Source: JANLQX01 sp031418775
Lineage (GTDB): Bacteria; Actinomycetota; Acidimicrobiia; Acidimicrobiales; JANYDT01
DNA: 54,936 nucleotides
Assembly (NCBI GenBank): GCA_031418775.1
Contig: JANOJN010000001.1
Span: 1 to 54,936, forward strand
Direction: 5' to 3'
The notes beneath the pieces were generated by a model that worked only from the letters and a program-made list of their open reading frames with translations, had not been told where the DNA came from and did not search any database. Positions 35,604 through 44,206 of the stretch are shown here, one piece after another. The position numbers and the translations under genes are program-made. Position 1 is the stretch's first letter, and each line of letters opens with the position of its first letter.

Positions 35604-36647
35604 TCATGCCCCCCGGAACGCAAAGGCGGGTTCGATCTTCAGGGAGCGTCGAAGGCCGGTGATGGACGCAAGCAGGCCGACGGCTACGGCGATCAGCGGA
35701 AGCAAGGCGAAGGAAACCGGTGGTATGTCGACGTTCATGGGGAACTGCGGGGCCAGCAACAGCGAGAGCCCGATGCCAAGGAGTGACGCGAGCAGCATGA
35801 GGAAGACCGCTTGCAGAGCGAGGCTCCCCCCGATCGAAACGGCCGATGAACCGGTGGCCTTGAGAACGGCGAAGTCCCGCGACCGCTCGAGTGACTGCAA
35901 GTACATCACGGAACCGACGATCAGCGCAGCAACGAGCCAAAGGAGCCCGCGTACCAGGTCGATCGTCTTTATCGCTTCCTTCAAGGGCTGGAGCATTTCC
36001 GTCTCGACGTCTCGTTCGTTGTCCACGACCCAGCCACTCGGCACCGTCTTCGGGGTTCCCCGTATGGCGACGGTGTTGGCGAGGGGGCGGCCGCCGAACG
36101 CCAGCTTCTGACCGTCAGCGATCGACATAAAGGCTATCGGCACGCCGGCGAGGATGCTCCGACTGTGGACGAGACCGACGACGGTGAATCGTTTCCCCCC
36201 GACGGTTATCGAGTCGCCGACCTTGCGTTCGAGTTTCGTGTCGAGAACGACGTCACCGTCCTTCGCCAGTCGGGCGCCTCTCGTCGGCTCGGGGTCCCCG
36301 AGCCCGCCGCGCACGACGCCGAAGTACGCGATCCGATCCTTCTCGCCGCGACCGACCGACGTGTTGCGGAACATCACGGGATCGGCGCGCTGAACGCCGA
36401 GCTGCTCGGCAGTCGGAGCCGTAGCGGCCTCGAACGGACTGCTCGCAATCAGTACACCGTTCGCCGTCGCCGGCCGCAGCCATCCGTCTGCCTCGAACGA
36501 GCGCAGCGAGTTGCGGACTTCGTTGCGAAATGAAGCGGAGATTCCTGTCATCACCAGGCTGAGTGCGAGCACCAACGCCGTGCCGAGCACAGCGATGGCC
36601 ACCCTACGGCGCCGGAATTGCAAGTCCCTCCATGCGGTGAGCAACAT
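35604..36647 (-). CDS. FtsX/MacB-like ABC permease
   Basis: Encodes 347 residues: an N-terminal membrane helix (RRVAIAVLGTALVLALSLVMTG), a periplasmic MacB_PCD-type domain of about 200 residues, then three C-terminal helices of an FtsX domain (about 235-260, 285-310, 315-335). It is the first gene of the operon with the ATPase and the patatin, and would extrude or relocate a lipid, lipoprotein or peptide from the membrane. Transcribed divergently from the trypsin-like lipoprotein gene. Confidence 0.9.
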   Translation of the reverse strand: MLLTAWRDLQFRRRRVAIAVLGTALVLALSLVMTGISASFRNEVRNSLRSFEADGWLRPATANGVLIASSPFEAATAPTAEQLGVQRADPVMFRNTSVGRGEKDRIAYFGVVRGGLGDPEPTRGARLAKDGDVVLDTKLERKVGDSITVGGKRFTVVGLVHSRSILAGVPIAFMSIADGQKLAFGGRPLANTVAIRGTPKTVPSGWVVDNERDVETEMLQPLKEAIKTIDLVRGLLWLVAALIVGSVMYLQSLERSRDFAVLKATGSSAVSIGGSLALQAVFLMLLASLLGIGLSLLLAPQFPMNVDIPPVSFALLPLIAVAVGLLASITGLRRSLKIEPAFAFRGA

Positions 36648-36792
36648 CGGTTGGTTCCCTTTCGGCCCGGCGAAACGCCTGTACCTTCATCGTGAACCGC
36701 AAGGGCGGCATGTGTCTGATCGTAACCACAGAGCGAGATGGCCTGCTACTTCAGGTCTCGCCGTCAACCCAGGAGTCGTCCATACTGAACTC

Positions 36793-37878
36793 GTGCGGAA
36801 GACTGCGCTTTTTTGTCTTCTCGTACTGGCCGGATGCACCGGTGGCTCCGATGGTGGAGCGCGATCATCGGGCTCCACCAAGGTGTCCGCGGTCCTGCCG
36901 CCAGCGGTCGGCCTTCGCTCCGGCGCGTCGTGGGCTGATGTGGTGACGGCTGTACGCCCTTCGGTTCTTCGCATTGAGAACGCCGCGTGCGACGGGTCGA
37001 CCTTCGTCGGCTCGGGGTTCGCCATGGGCGACTGGGTCGTCACGAACCGTCACGTGGTCGAGGACTACTCGAAGCTCGTGGTGCGGCTTTCGGACGATCG
37101 TCGGCTCGCCCCGACCCGGGTGCTGGTGTCGGCGACGGACGACCTCGCGTTGCTCCGGATAGGAGAAGCGCTTCCCTCACTCACGTGGGCATCGACGCCG
37201 CCACGGGTTGCCGACGAAGTGGCGGCTCTCGGGTTCCCGGAGGCGATCGGGTTCAGCTTTGCCAAGGGATCGGTAAGCGCGCTGAATGTCTCGCTCGAGT
37301 ATCCAGGCGCGCCGCTGCGTGGCCTCCTGCAGACGGACACCGCGGTCAACTTCGGCAACTCCGGCGGTCCGCTCATCAACCGTCAGGGAGAGGTGGTCGG
37401 CGTCGTGGTGCTCACGCTGTCGAACACCGAAGGACTGGCCTTTGCCATCGACTCCACACGGGCGGCGGGCTTCGTGTCCGGTCAGGCGGGACGGCCATTG
37501 CCGGCGTGCACGAGAAGGCCTGCCGCGCCGGTCAGATCCAGCTCGTCGGCGCCGCCTGCGAACACCCTGTTGGATTGCGAGAAGGTCGTTCGCGCGTTCT
37601 ACGCCGCGATCGACGCCGGCGATTTCGCCACGGCCTGGGAGATCGGCGGGAAGAACTTCGAGAAGAACAGCACCTACCGGCGATTCGTCGATGGTTTCGA
37701 CAAGACGGAGAAGACCGAGCTGCTCGTCCTCGATGCCGTCGGCGACATCGTCACCGTGCAGGTGACGGCGCGGGAGAGGACGGGTAGCGGACTGAAGACG
37801 TCCGTGTACCGGGGCACGTACCTCGTTCGCGACGGCCAGATTCGCAGCGGTGGCCTGAAACTCCATGCTCGCCGCTGA
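36793..37878 (+). CDS. Secreted trypsin-like serine protease lipoprotein with NTF2-like tail
   Basis: Encodes 361 residues from GTG 36793, chosen because it opens a short lipoprotein signal (RKTALF, hydrophobic core, lipobox LAGC with Cys15). The HtrA/trypsin-like protease domain shows the complete triad: His in TNRHVV, Asp in TDDLALLRI and Ser in GNSGGPL. No PDZ domain follows; instead there is a Ser/Pro-rich linker and a C-terminal NTF2/SnoaL-like domain (CEKVVRAFYAAIDAGDFATAWEI). Likely a cell-envelope protease. Its stop is 30 bp before a palindromic element. Confidence 0.88.
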   Translation: MRKTALFCLLVLAGCTGGSDGGARSSGSTKVSAVLPPAVGLRSGASWADVVTAVRPSVLRIENAACDGSTFVGSGFAMGDWVVTNRHVVEDYSKLVVRLSDDRRLAPTRVLVSATDDLALLRIGEALPSLTWASTPPRVADEVAALGFPEAIGFSFAKGSVSALNVSLEYPGAPLRGLLQTDTAVNFGNSGGPLINRQGEVVGVVVLTLSNTEGLAFAIDSTRAAGFVSGQAGRPLPACTRRPAAPVRSSSSAPPANTLLDCEKVVRAFYAAIDAGDFATAWEIGGKNFEKNSTYRRFVDGFDKTEKTELLVLDAVGDIVTVQVTARERTGSGLKTSVYRGTYLVRDGQIRSGGLKLHARR

Positions 37879-37908
37879 ACGACGCATCGACGCGCCGGCC
37901 ATCAGTGG

Positions 37909-38020
37909 CTAGTGCACTCAGTCGGAAGTTCCTGTTACATCGATCCTTCGGATACCGCGCCGAAGTACAACCAATCAACACCATTCGATGTCACAGGAAC
38001 TTCTGACGACGATGCACTAG
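37909..38020. repeat. Second palindromic CTAG-flanked element
   Basis: A 104-bp core (37913-38016) is flanked by perfect CTAG copies (37909-37912 and 38017-38020). The ends read CTAGTGCA ... TGCACTAG, and the arms share the inverted block GAAGTTCCTGT ... ACAGGAACTTC followed by ACATCGA/TCGATGT-like sequence; the centre is AT-richer than the neighbourhood. The sequence is unrelated to the 158-bp element except for the CTAG flanks and TG...CA termini. It fills the gap between two convergent genes, and the right CTAG provides the TAG stop of the crotonase gene. Confidence 0.75.
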
Positions 38021-38733
38021 TGGAACCGGGCTCCGTGCTTGAGCATGAATGCCGCCCCGTGGGGTTCGTTCAGCGCCGCGTTCTCACCGTAGATGCTCTC
38101 CTTCTGTGCGCCGAACGCCCGCCGGTTTGCACCGAGCGGGGCCAACTCCATCGCCCGTTTCCGGGCGGCGGCGAGCAGCTCCTCGGCCGTGGCAGTTTGA
38201 CTGACAATGCCGGCGATGACCGCATCGGCTCCGGACCAGCGCCTCGCCAACTGCACCGTCTCGAAGAAGACGTTGGCGGGAAGCTTGTGGCGGAAGAGCG
38301 CAAGCTCGGGACGGGGAATGACCATACCGAGTTGCATCTCGTTGGCGCAGAGAAAGCCGCGATCGGCACGCATCATGCGGACGTCATGACACAACGCGGT
38401 CATGAAGCCTGCACCGAACGCGTGACCGTTGACGGCTGCGACCGTCGGGATCGGCAGCGTGATGATCCTGCCCATCAGCGCCATGAACTCCTCGCCGAAG
38501 ACCGAGCGATCGCCGCCCCGATGTTCACCGGTGGACGACACCCACTCGAGGTCCAGGCCGTTGGAGAAGAACTTCTCGCTGCTCGACGTTGTCACGAGCG
38601 CCGCAGGACCCTCGGATGCCTCGACCTCGTCGAGTGCTGCGGCGAAGGCGCGCACGAAACTCGTGTTCCAACGGTTCTCGCCGTCGTCCATGGTGAGGAC
38701 GAACACGTCGTCTTCGCGATGTAGTTCGATCAT
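38017..38733 (-). CDS. Enoyl-CoA hydratase/isomerase (crotonase) family protein
   Basis: Encodes 238 residues from ATG 38733, which has a GGGGAAG ribosome site (ATG 38745 would add four residues). Seen: the oxyanion segments FFSNGLDLEWV and AVNGHAFGAGFMTALCHDVRMM. The SNGLDLEW pattern is nearer to delta3-delta2-enoyl-CoA isomerases than to true hydratases. Probably cytosolic and in fatty-acyl-CoA metabolism. The stop TAG comes from the CTAG end of the palindromic element. Confidence 0.85.
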   Translation of the reverse strand: MIELHREDDVFVLTMDDGENRWNTSFVRAFAAALDEVEASEGPAALVTTSSSEKFFSNGLDLEWVSSTGEHRGGDRSVFGEEFMALMGRIITLPIPTVAAVNGHAFGAGFMTALCHDVRMMRADRGFLCANEMQLGMVIPRPELALFRHKLPANVFFETVQLARRWSGADAVIAGIVSQTATAEELLAAARKRAMELAPLGANRRAFGAQKESIYGENAALNEPHGAAFMLKHGARFH

Positions 38734-38836
38734 GTTCTTCCCCATTCGACGTGAAGCGCTTCGTCTGGGCAGGTTAGGGGCGTGTAACAGGCTCCGGGGC
38801 GCAACCCACCGAGAACTCGTCGTTTTCGGGAATTCC

Positions 38837-38855
38837 GTCACCGGGTACAGGTGAC
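38837..38855. promoter_or_regulatory. Imperfect palindrome, possible operator
   Basis: GTCACCGGGTACAGGTGAC has 6-bp arms (GTCACC/GGTGAC) around a self-complementary GTAC. It lies about midway between the divergent crotonase (38733) and PPK2 (38968) genes, and is itself bracketed by GAATTC sites about 40 bp apart. The size and symmetry fit a dimeric repressor site; no cognate regulator is identified. Confidence 0.4.
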
Positions 38856-38967
38856 CGCCCCGCGAATTCGCTGCAAACAGCTGGCGAACGACGCCTCGGC
38901 CGATGACTGCGTTCGCGTCGCTCCGGTAGCTTCGGCGTAACCGATAACCGAGAGATCGGAAGAGTGC

Positions 38968-39933
38968 GTGCCCTCGTCGATCCACCAACGACCAGACAAC
39001 ACCGTTGACCTGACGGACATCATCCATTCGCTTCGAGAGAAGTCCGTTGAGGAGCTCCTCGCCGATGGCCTTTCGGTCGACGGCACGTTTGACGAGATCG
39101 ACGACCCTGTACTGATCGGACCTGACGGACTGCCGTTCGAGACGTGGCGAGAGGGCTATCCGTACGCCGAACGGATGAGCCGAGCGGAGTACGAGGTGGA
39201 AAAGCGTCTCTTGCAGATCGAACTCCTCAAGGCGCAGAAGTGGATTCAGGAATCCGGCCAACGTCTCGTGGTGCTATTCGAGGGTCGCGACGCTGCGGGC
39301 AAGGGCGGCACGATCAAGCGGTTCACCGAGCACTTGAACACTCGGGGTACGCGTGTGGTGGCACTGAGTGCCCCCTCGGAAAAGGAGCGGGGTCAGTGGT
39401 ACTTCCAGCGCTACGTCCAACATCTGCCCACAGCGGGGGAGATCGTCCTCTTCGATCGGTCCTGGTACAACCGCACGGTCGTGGAGAAGGTTATGGGGTT
39501 TTGCTCCGAGGCGGAGTATGACGAGTTCGTCCACCAGGTTCCGACTTTCGAACAGATGTTGACCCGCTCCGGAACCACGCTCGTCAAGCTGTGGTTCTCG
39601 GTTTCGCGACGCGAGCAGATCACCCGTTTCACCATTCGTCGTATCGACCCGGTTCGGCAGTGGAAGCTGAGCGCGACCGATCTCGCGTCGCTTGACCTTT
39701 GGGATCACTACACCGCGGCCAAGCAGGAGATGTTCCTTCGGACCCACACACCGGAGGCGCCGTGGACGGTCGTACGGAGCAATGACAAGAAGCGCGGACG
39801 TCTCGAGGCGTTGCGGTTCGTGCTTCGCAGCGTTGATTACCCGCAACGCGATGACTCCGTGGTGTCCTCGCCGGATCCGCTGATCGTCGGCCCGCCCGAG
39901 AACGTGGCGGCCGACGCCGGCGAGTACGTCTGA
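38968..39933 (+). CDS. ppk2: Polyphosphate kinase 2
   Basis: Encodes 321 residues (GTG start behind GGAAGAG). Walker A GRDAAGKGG at 107-115, the lid-adjacent KRFTEHLNTRG, Walker B with DRSWYNR at 163-169 and the lid Arg-rich segment are present. A single PPK2 domain with this N-terminal extension (SVEELLADGL...) is typical of class I enzymes, which phosphorylate nucleoside diphosphates with polyphosphate. Transcribed divergently from the crotonase gene; a corA fragment follows directly. Confidence 0.93.
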   Translation: MPSSIHQRPDNTVDLTDIIHSLREKSVEELLADGLSVDGTFDEIDDPVLIGPDGLPFETWREGYPYAERMSRAEYEVEKRLLQIELLKAQKWIQESGQRLVVLFEGRDAAGKGGTIKRFTEHLNTRGTRVVALSAPSEKERGQWYFQRYVQHLPTAGEIVLFDRSWYNRTVVEKVMGFCSEAEYDEFVHQVPTFEQMLTRSGTTLVKLWFSVSRREQITRFTIRRIDPVRQWKLSATDLASLDLWDHYTAAKQEMFLRTHTPEAPWTVVRSNDKKRGRLEALRFVLRSVDYPQRDDSVVSSPDPLIVGPPENVAADAGEYV

Positions 39934-39954
39934 TCCCGCGGCGACGCTCGTTCG

Positions 39955-40209
39955 ATAAGCGACCTTCTGACGAGTGCATTGAGCGCTCACCTTGCCCAGG
40001 TAGGCGTTCGGCAGAACGAAGACATGCGGCGCATCTCGGCGTGGGCGGCGATCCTCGCGATACCGACGTGCATCGCTGGCGTCTACGGGATGAACTTCGC
40101 TTCGATGCCAGAACTGAACGCTCGCTACGGCTACCCCGTAACGCTCTTCGGCATCTTCACTCTCTGCACACTGTTGTTCCGCTGGTTCCGACGCAACGGG
40201 TGGCTGTGA
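39955..40209 (+). pseudogene. 3' remnant of a CorA-type magnesium transporter gene
   Basis: In the same frame as ppk2 and starting about 20 bases after its stop, the sequence reads SISDLLTSALSAHLAQVGVR then QNEDMRRISAWAAILAIPTC, IAGVYGMNF and ends FRRNGWL. This is the C-terminal part of CorA: the end of the long stalk helix, TM1 with the GMN selectivity motif, and TM2. The N-terminal about 240 residues are missing, so no functional pentameric channel can form. A TTG at 39979 opens a 76-residue ORF, but it is best read as a gene fragment left by recombination. Confidence 0.8.
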
Positions 40210-40230
40210 GAACAGCGAGTTGACGTCTCC

Positions 40231-41349
40231 TCACATGGTGGCGGGGTAGTAGCTACCCTCGGCGACCATGGCCACGTCCGAGCGGAAGTCCGATGCGAAC
40301 GGCCAGTCGTCTTCCTCGCCTTCGAGCGGGCCTTGCACGAACCGGCCGAACTCGCCGCCGACGCGTTCGTTGCTCACAATCGACCACGCTTGACGCTTGT
40401 AGGTCCAGTTGTCGGGCTGGAGTCGGTGACACTCGTTGAAGTGGGCGATCGCCAGGTCTCGTTTCCCGGCCGCCCACAGGTGGTTGGCGAGCTCGAAGTG
40501 GGCAGCCCCTTCGGACTCGGCGATCGACCGCGGTTGTGACCGGGCGATCACCTCGTCGGGGGAGAGCGCGTAGACGCTGTCGGCACCCTTGGCGATCCAG
40601 TCACGGATGGCGTCGGCATAGGTGCTTCGATCCTGCCCGGCGTTGAGCACGTTCGCAGCAGGCGTTCCTTCGGCGCGCCTCGGGGCGGTCCTGGCGCGGC
40701 CGACCTTCGGCAGAGACGATCTGAGGTTGGCCGGAAACTCCTGCCGTGCTCCGGGCCACCCTGCTTCGGCGGGGCGCACGATCACGCCCCGCTCGTCGAT
40801 CCAGACCACGTTGGGAATGTTGACGACGCCGAAGAGGGCATCGACGACGTGGCCGGGATCGAGCAGCGAAGGATGCTCAGGCGCTGCCGCGTCGATGTAC
40901 GAGCGGCTGGCCTCCGGACCGGACATCTCCAACGAGACCGTGACGATCTCCAGTCCGTGGGCGTGAAGTTCGCTGCGTAATGCCTGCCACCCGGGCAGAT
41001 CGAAGGCACAACCTCAATACGGCGACCACGCAACGAGGACGACCTTCTGACCTCGAAGTGATGAGAGGCGGAACTCGTGGCCGTTGATGTCGTCGAGAAC
41101 GAGTTCTGGTGTCTCGGCACTCGTAAGCGCGCGTTGGTTGAACGACTCGGGTCCGATGGCCCAGATGCCGGCCTGTTCATCATGGACGACCGCCATACCG
41201 AGGCGAGCCGCGGCAGCACGCGCACTGAATGGCGCGCCGGGCTCGAGCGGGACGCACACCTCGGCCTTGCACGCGCCCTGCGGCTGGATGTCCCAGCCGG
41301 TGCCGACTGCAAACTCGGCAGGGGTCAGGTCCAACGAGTCGGTAATCAC
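40231..41349 (-). CDS. ResA-like thioredoxin-fold selenoprotein (in-frame UGA at the active site)
   Basis: Reading through one TGA (41014-41016) gives a continuous 372-residue protein from GTG 41349. Immediately before the TGA is VVLVAWSPY and immediately after GCAFDLPGWQALRSEL, so codon 112 stands where the first active-site Cys of a thioredoxin fold belongs (W-S-P-Y-U-G-C). The fold continues through EIVTVSLE to a cis-Pro segment NIPNVVWIDERG and a helical, TPR-like C-terminus (EGAAHFELANHLWAAGKRDLAIAHFNECHRLQPD). The motif matches the known actinobacterial ResA-like WAxxUGC selenoproteins. A hairpin of the right size and distance follows the UGA. Without selenocysteine insertion, translation would stop after 111 residues. 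A sequencing error (TGC to TGA) is the main alternative. Confidence 0.8.
40981..41008 (-). promoter_or_regulatory. Candidate bacterial SECIS hairpin
   Basis: On the minus strand, about 20 nt after the UGA, CTGCC-CGGGT-GGCAG forms a 5-bp stem with a 5-nt loop, extended at its base by TGC/GCA across an asymmetric bulge. The apical loop has G among its first two bases and lies within the 16-37 nt distance usual for bacterial SECIS elements recognised by SelB. Found by eye; folding energy not calculated. Confidence 0.5.
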
Positions 41350-41589
41350 CTGTTCGACCGTACTGACTTGTTCGCGAGAACAGCAACATCAGCCAGAACC
41401 GTCCGCAGTCTTCGGAAGCGCCGCTCGGATCGGATGGGCACCTGCCCACCGAGCGCCTGCCGCTCCCTTCCTTTGACGTTTTGTTGAACGAGAGATGAAC
41501 TCCAGAAGTCGTGGTGGCTTTTCGAGCCCATCTCTCGAAGAAGTCCGTTGTTCGCTCGCTATCCTTCGCACGTTCTTCAACAACAGGTG

Positions 41590-43275
41590 ATGACGCGAAG
41601 GATCCGCAGGAACATGTTTGCGAACGGGGAAAGGCGGAGTCGGCACGCAGCCGGAGTCCGCAGGGTTGTCTGCGCAGAGGCCGTCTCTGGCATCGGTGAC
41701 GGGATCTTCTGGGTCGGGCTTCTCGTCCTTCTGTTCGATCGTGGCGTCGGTGCTGGGGGATTTGCGCTCGCGGCGATCGTGCGGCTCGGTCCGCGGGCGC
41801 TGATCAGCGCACCTGCCGGGCTTCTCGCCGATCGGATGGACCGCCGTCGCCTCCTGATCTCATTGGACCTGACGCGTGCGGTGTTGATGTTGTTGTTGGC
41901 TGTCGCAGCGGCACAACGGGCGGGGCTCGCCGTTGCGTTCGGGCTTGTCCTCGCGACCTATACCGTTGCGGCACCCGCCCGCCCGGCCCTATCGGCCGCA
42001 CTGCCTGCGGTGGCCGGTGAAGACTCGCTGTCGTCGGCCAGCGCACTCGTTGGTTCGGTCCGCCAGCTGATGACCTTCGTCGGACCGCTCCTCGGTGCGT
42101 TCATGCTCCGATTCGCATCACCGTCCACTGCGTTCGCGGTCAACGGTGTCTGCTTTCTGCTCTCCGCGTTCGTCCTGCTGTTCGTTCCGCGCCTCTCGGA
42201 ACCCCGTGTTGCCTCAACCGAAACGCTCAAGAGCCATCGAGCCAGCTGGCTCGGTCAACTTGGTGAGGGTTGGAGAGCGGTCCGTGCAAATGCGGGCCTG
42301 CGGGTCGTGATGCGCCTGGTCTTCGTCATGTATGCGGTTCGCGGCGCGGAACTCGTCCTCTACGTTCTGGTCGCCGAAGAACTGCTGGGGCTCGGAACAA
42401 CGGGAGTCGGTGTGCTGGCTGGCGCCGTTGGCCTGGGGGCGGTGCTTGCGCTTCCCGCAGCGGCACGGTTCGCCGAGGCGGAGCGGCTCACCGAGGTCAT
42501 GCTGGCGACCCTCCTGAGCACGGCCGCACCGCTCGCTCTCCTCGCCGTCCTCGGATCGCCCGTGGTGGCCGGAGCCGCCTTGGTGGCCACCGGTGTCGGC
42601 ATCGTCGGGTTCGAAGTGCTGTCGCTGATTCTGTTGCAGCGGCTCAGTCGCCGAGAGATGCTCGGCCGGATCTTCGGCGTTGTAGGCGCGGCATCGAACG
42701 CCGGCAAGCTCTTCGGTGCGTTGCTCGCCCCTGTGCTGGTCGCCCTTGTCGGCCTGCGGGGAAGCCTCGTCACCATCGCCGTGCTGGTGACGGTTGTCGG
42801 TCTGGTGTCGATTCCGCAGCTCGTTGCCCTCTCGCGTTCGACGAACTCCAGGCGGCGAGAACTCCAGCCGATTGTCCAGAAGCTCGGCGTTCTCGGAGTG
42901 TTCGCAGACGCTTCCCCTTCGGCCCTCGAACGGCTCGCCGCGTCCGTGATCGTCGAACGCGTGCCGGCCGGAGCGGTTGTGCTCCGCAAGGGCGATCCCG
43001 CTGACGACCTCTTCGTCGTCCAGGAGGGCGATTTCGCCGTCTTCGACGCCGATCGTCAGATCAACCGGATGACGAGCGGCGATTGGTTCGGCGAGATCGG
43101 ACTGCTCCAGCGCAGTCCCCGCACCGCGACCGTGGTTTCGACGTCCCAAGCGCTCGTCTGGCGTATTCCCGGTGACACCTTTCTTGGAACTATGGGGACA
43201 CTGGCCGCTGCTCCGAGTGCCGTGCTTGACACGATGTCCGACCGACTGGCCCGCTCCGCCGGTCGAGTCTCGTGA
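41590..43275 (+). CDS. MFS transporter with C-terminal cyclic-nucleotide-binding domain
   Basis: About 561 residues from ATG 41590 (ATG 41614, behind AGGA, is nearly as good). Residues 25-415 hold about 12 membrane helices of an MFS_3-like efflux protein with the loop motif GLLADRMDRRRLL between helices 2 and 3. Residues about 430-555 are a cNMP-binding domain (VVLRKGDPADDLFVVQEGDFAVF, then the phosphate cassette GEIGLLQRSPRTAT). The cNMP domain suggests ligand-gated transport. Divergent from the selenoprotein gene; the 240-bp spacer shows only a small GGGCACCTGCCC hairpin. Confidence 0.88.
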   Translation: MTRRIRRNMFANGERRSRHAAGVRRVVCAEAVSGIGDGIFWVGLLVLLFDRGVGAGGFALAAIVRLGPRALISAPAGLLADRMDRRRLLISLDLTRAVLMLLLAVAAAQRAGLAVAFGLVLATYTVAAPARPALSAALPAVAGEDSLSSASALVGSVRQLMTFVGPLLGAFMLRFASPSTAFAVNGVCFLLSAFVLLFVPRLSEPRVASTETLKSHRASWLGQLGEGWRAVRANAGLRVVMRLVFVMYAVRGAELVLYVLVAEELLGLGTTGVGVLAGAVGLGAVLALPAAARFAEAERLTEVMLATLLSTAAPLALLAVLGSPVVAGAALVATGVGIVGFEVLSLILLQRLSRREMLGRIFGVVGAASNAGKLFGALLAPVLVALVGLRGSLVTIAVLVTVVGLVSIPQLVALSRSTNSRRRELQPIVQKLGVLGVFADASPSALERLAASVIVERVPAGAVVLRKGDPADDLFVVQEGDFAVFDADRQINRMTSGDWFGEIGLLQRSPRTATVVSTSQALVWRIPGDTFLGTMGTLAAAPSAVLDTMSDRLARSAGRVS

Positions 43276-43504
43276 TTCGACGCTCCGGCGTACGCGGCGA
43301 CCCTGTTACCGATCGCAGGTGATAGCTCGCTGCACACCGTAGGGGCTATACCGCGCCGGCCCAATCGCGCGGTCATGACTCCGCCCCTTCTCCGACGACG
43401 TTGGGCCGGTGCTGCCCCGTCCCTGAACACCTTCTGGTGTGGCCGTCAGCAATCGGACAGTCACCCGACAGCGGCCTGTCAAGGGCTATCGGCACCGTGG
43501 AGTC

Positions 43505-44107
43505 ATGACCTCCGCCGTGACGTTTGCCGAAGACGACCCGAGCCTCACCGAGCGGCTTTGCCGAAATGATGAAAGCGCACTGGCCGCGATATACGAGCGG
43601 TACGCGAACCTCGTCTTCGCTGCGGCGCGTCGCATCGTGGTCGATCCACAGGCGGCGGAGGATGTCACGCAGGAGGTCTTCGTGCACCTCTGGCGCAACG
43701 CGGCGATCGTCGATCAAGCGCGAGGAGGGCTTCGCCCGTTCCTGGTGACGGTCGCTCGACGTCGGGCCGTCGACCACGTGCGTCAGGAAGAGAGCCGCCG
43801 CCGACGTCAAGTGCGAGCGGCGAGCGGTTGGCAGACGGTGGGATGCGAGACGGTCGTGCCGGACTTCGCCGAAGCCCTCGTTGCGAGCGATACGAGCACG
43901 CGGAGCAACGAATCGTTGCGAACCGCACTCCAGGCGCTTCCGGCGGCCGAGTTCGCCGCCATTGAGCTCGCGTACTTCCACGGACACACCCTTCGCGAGG
44001 TCGCCGTGGCGACCGGTGCACCCGAAGGTACCGCCAAGTCTCGGGTTCGTCGGGCGCTTCGGCGCCTGGAGCACCATGCGGAGATCCAGTCCCTGATGGC
44101 GGGTTGA
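43505..44107 (+). CDS. ECF-type RNA polymerase sigma factor
   Basis: Encodes 200 residues from ATG 43505. Region 2: DESALAAIYERYANLVFAAARRIVVDPQAAEDVTQEVFVHLW; region 4: LQALPAAEFAAIELAYFHGHTLREVAVATGAPEGTAKSRVRRALRRL. This is the SigK/RpoE-like two-domain form, with no extra C-terminal domain. No adjacent anti-sigma factor gene is evident; downstream is a spacer with repeats. A small ACACC-TTCT-GGTGT hairpin stands at about 43428-43441, upstream of the start. Confidence 0.92.
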   Translation: MTSAVTFAEDDPSLTERLCRNDESALAAIYERYANLVFAAARRIVVDPQAAEDVTQEVFVHLWRNAAIVDQARGGLRPFLVTVARRRAVDHVRQEESRRRRQVRAASGWQTVGCETVVPDFAEALVASDTSTRSNESLRTALQALPAAEFAAIELAYFHGHTLREVAVATGAPEGTAKSRVRRALRRLEHHAEIQSLMAG

Positions 44108-44177
44108 CCGACTGCGTCTTCCGTCAGCGAGGCCGTTGGTTTCTTCGCGTGCCCGTGAGCCATGTCAGCGCCGCGGC

Positions 44178-44205
44178 CACGCGCTCACGGTCACGCGCTC
44201 ACGGT
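44178..44205. repeat. Tandem duplication of a 14-bp unit
   Basis: CACGCGCTCACGGT occurs twice head to tail (44178-44191, 44192-44205), followed by a partial third unit. It lies between the sigma-factor gene and the truncated TTC38-like gene. It looks like replication slippage. Confidence 0.75.
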
Positions 44206-44206
44206 C

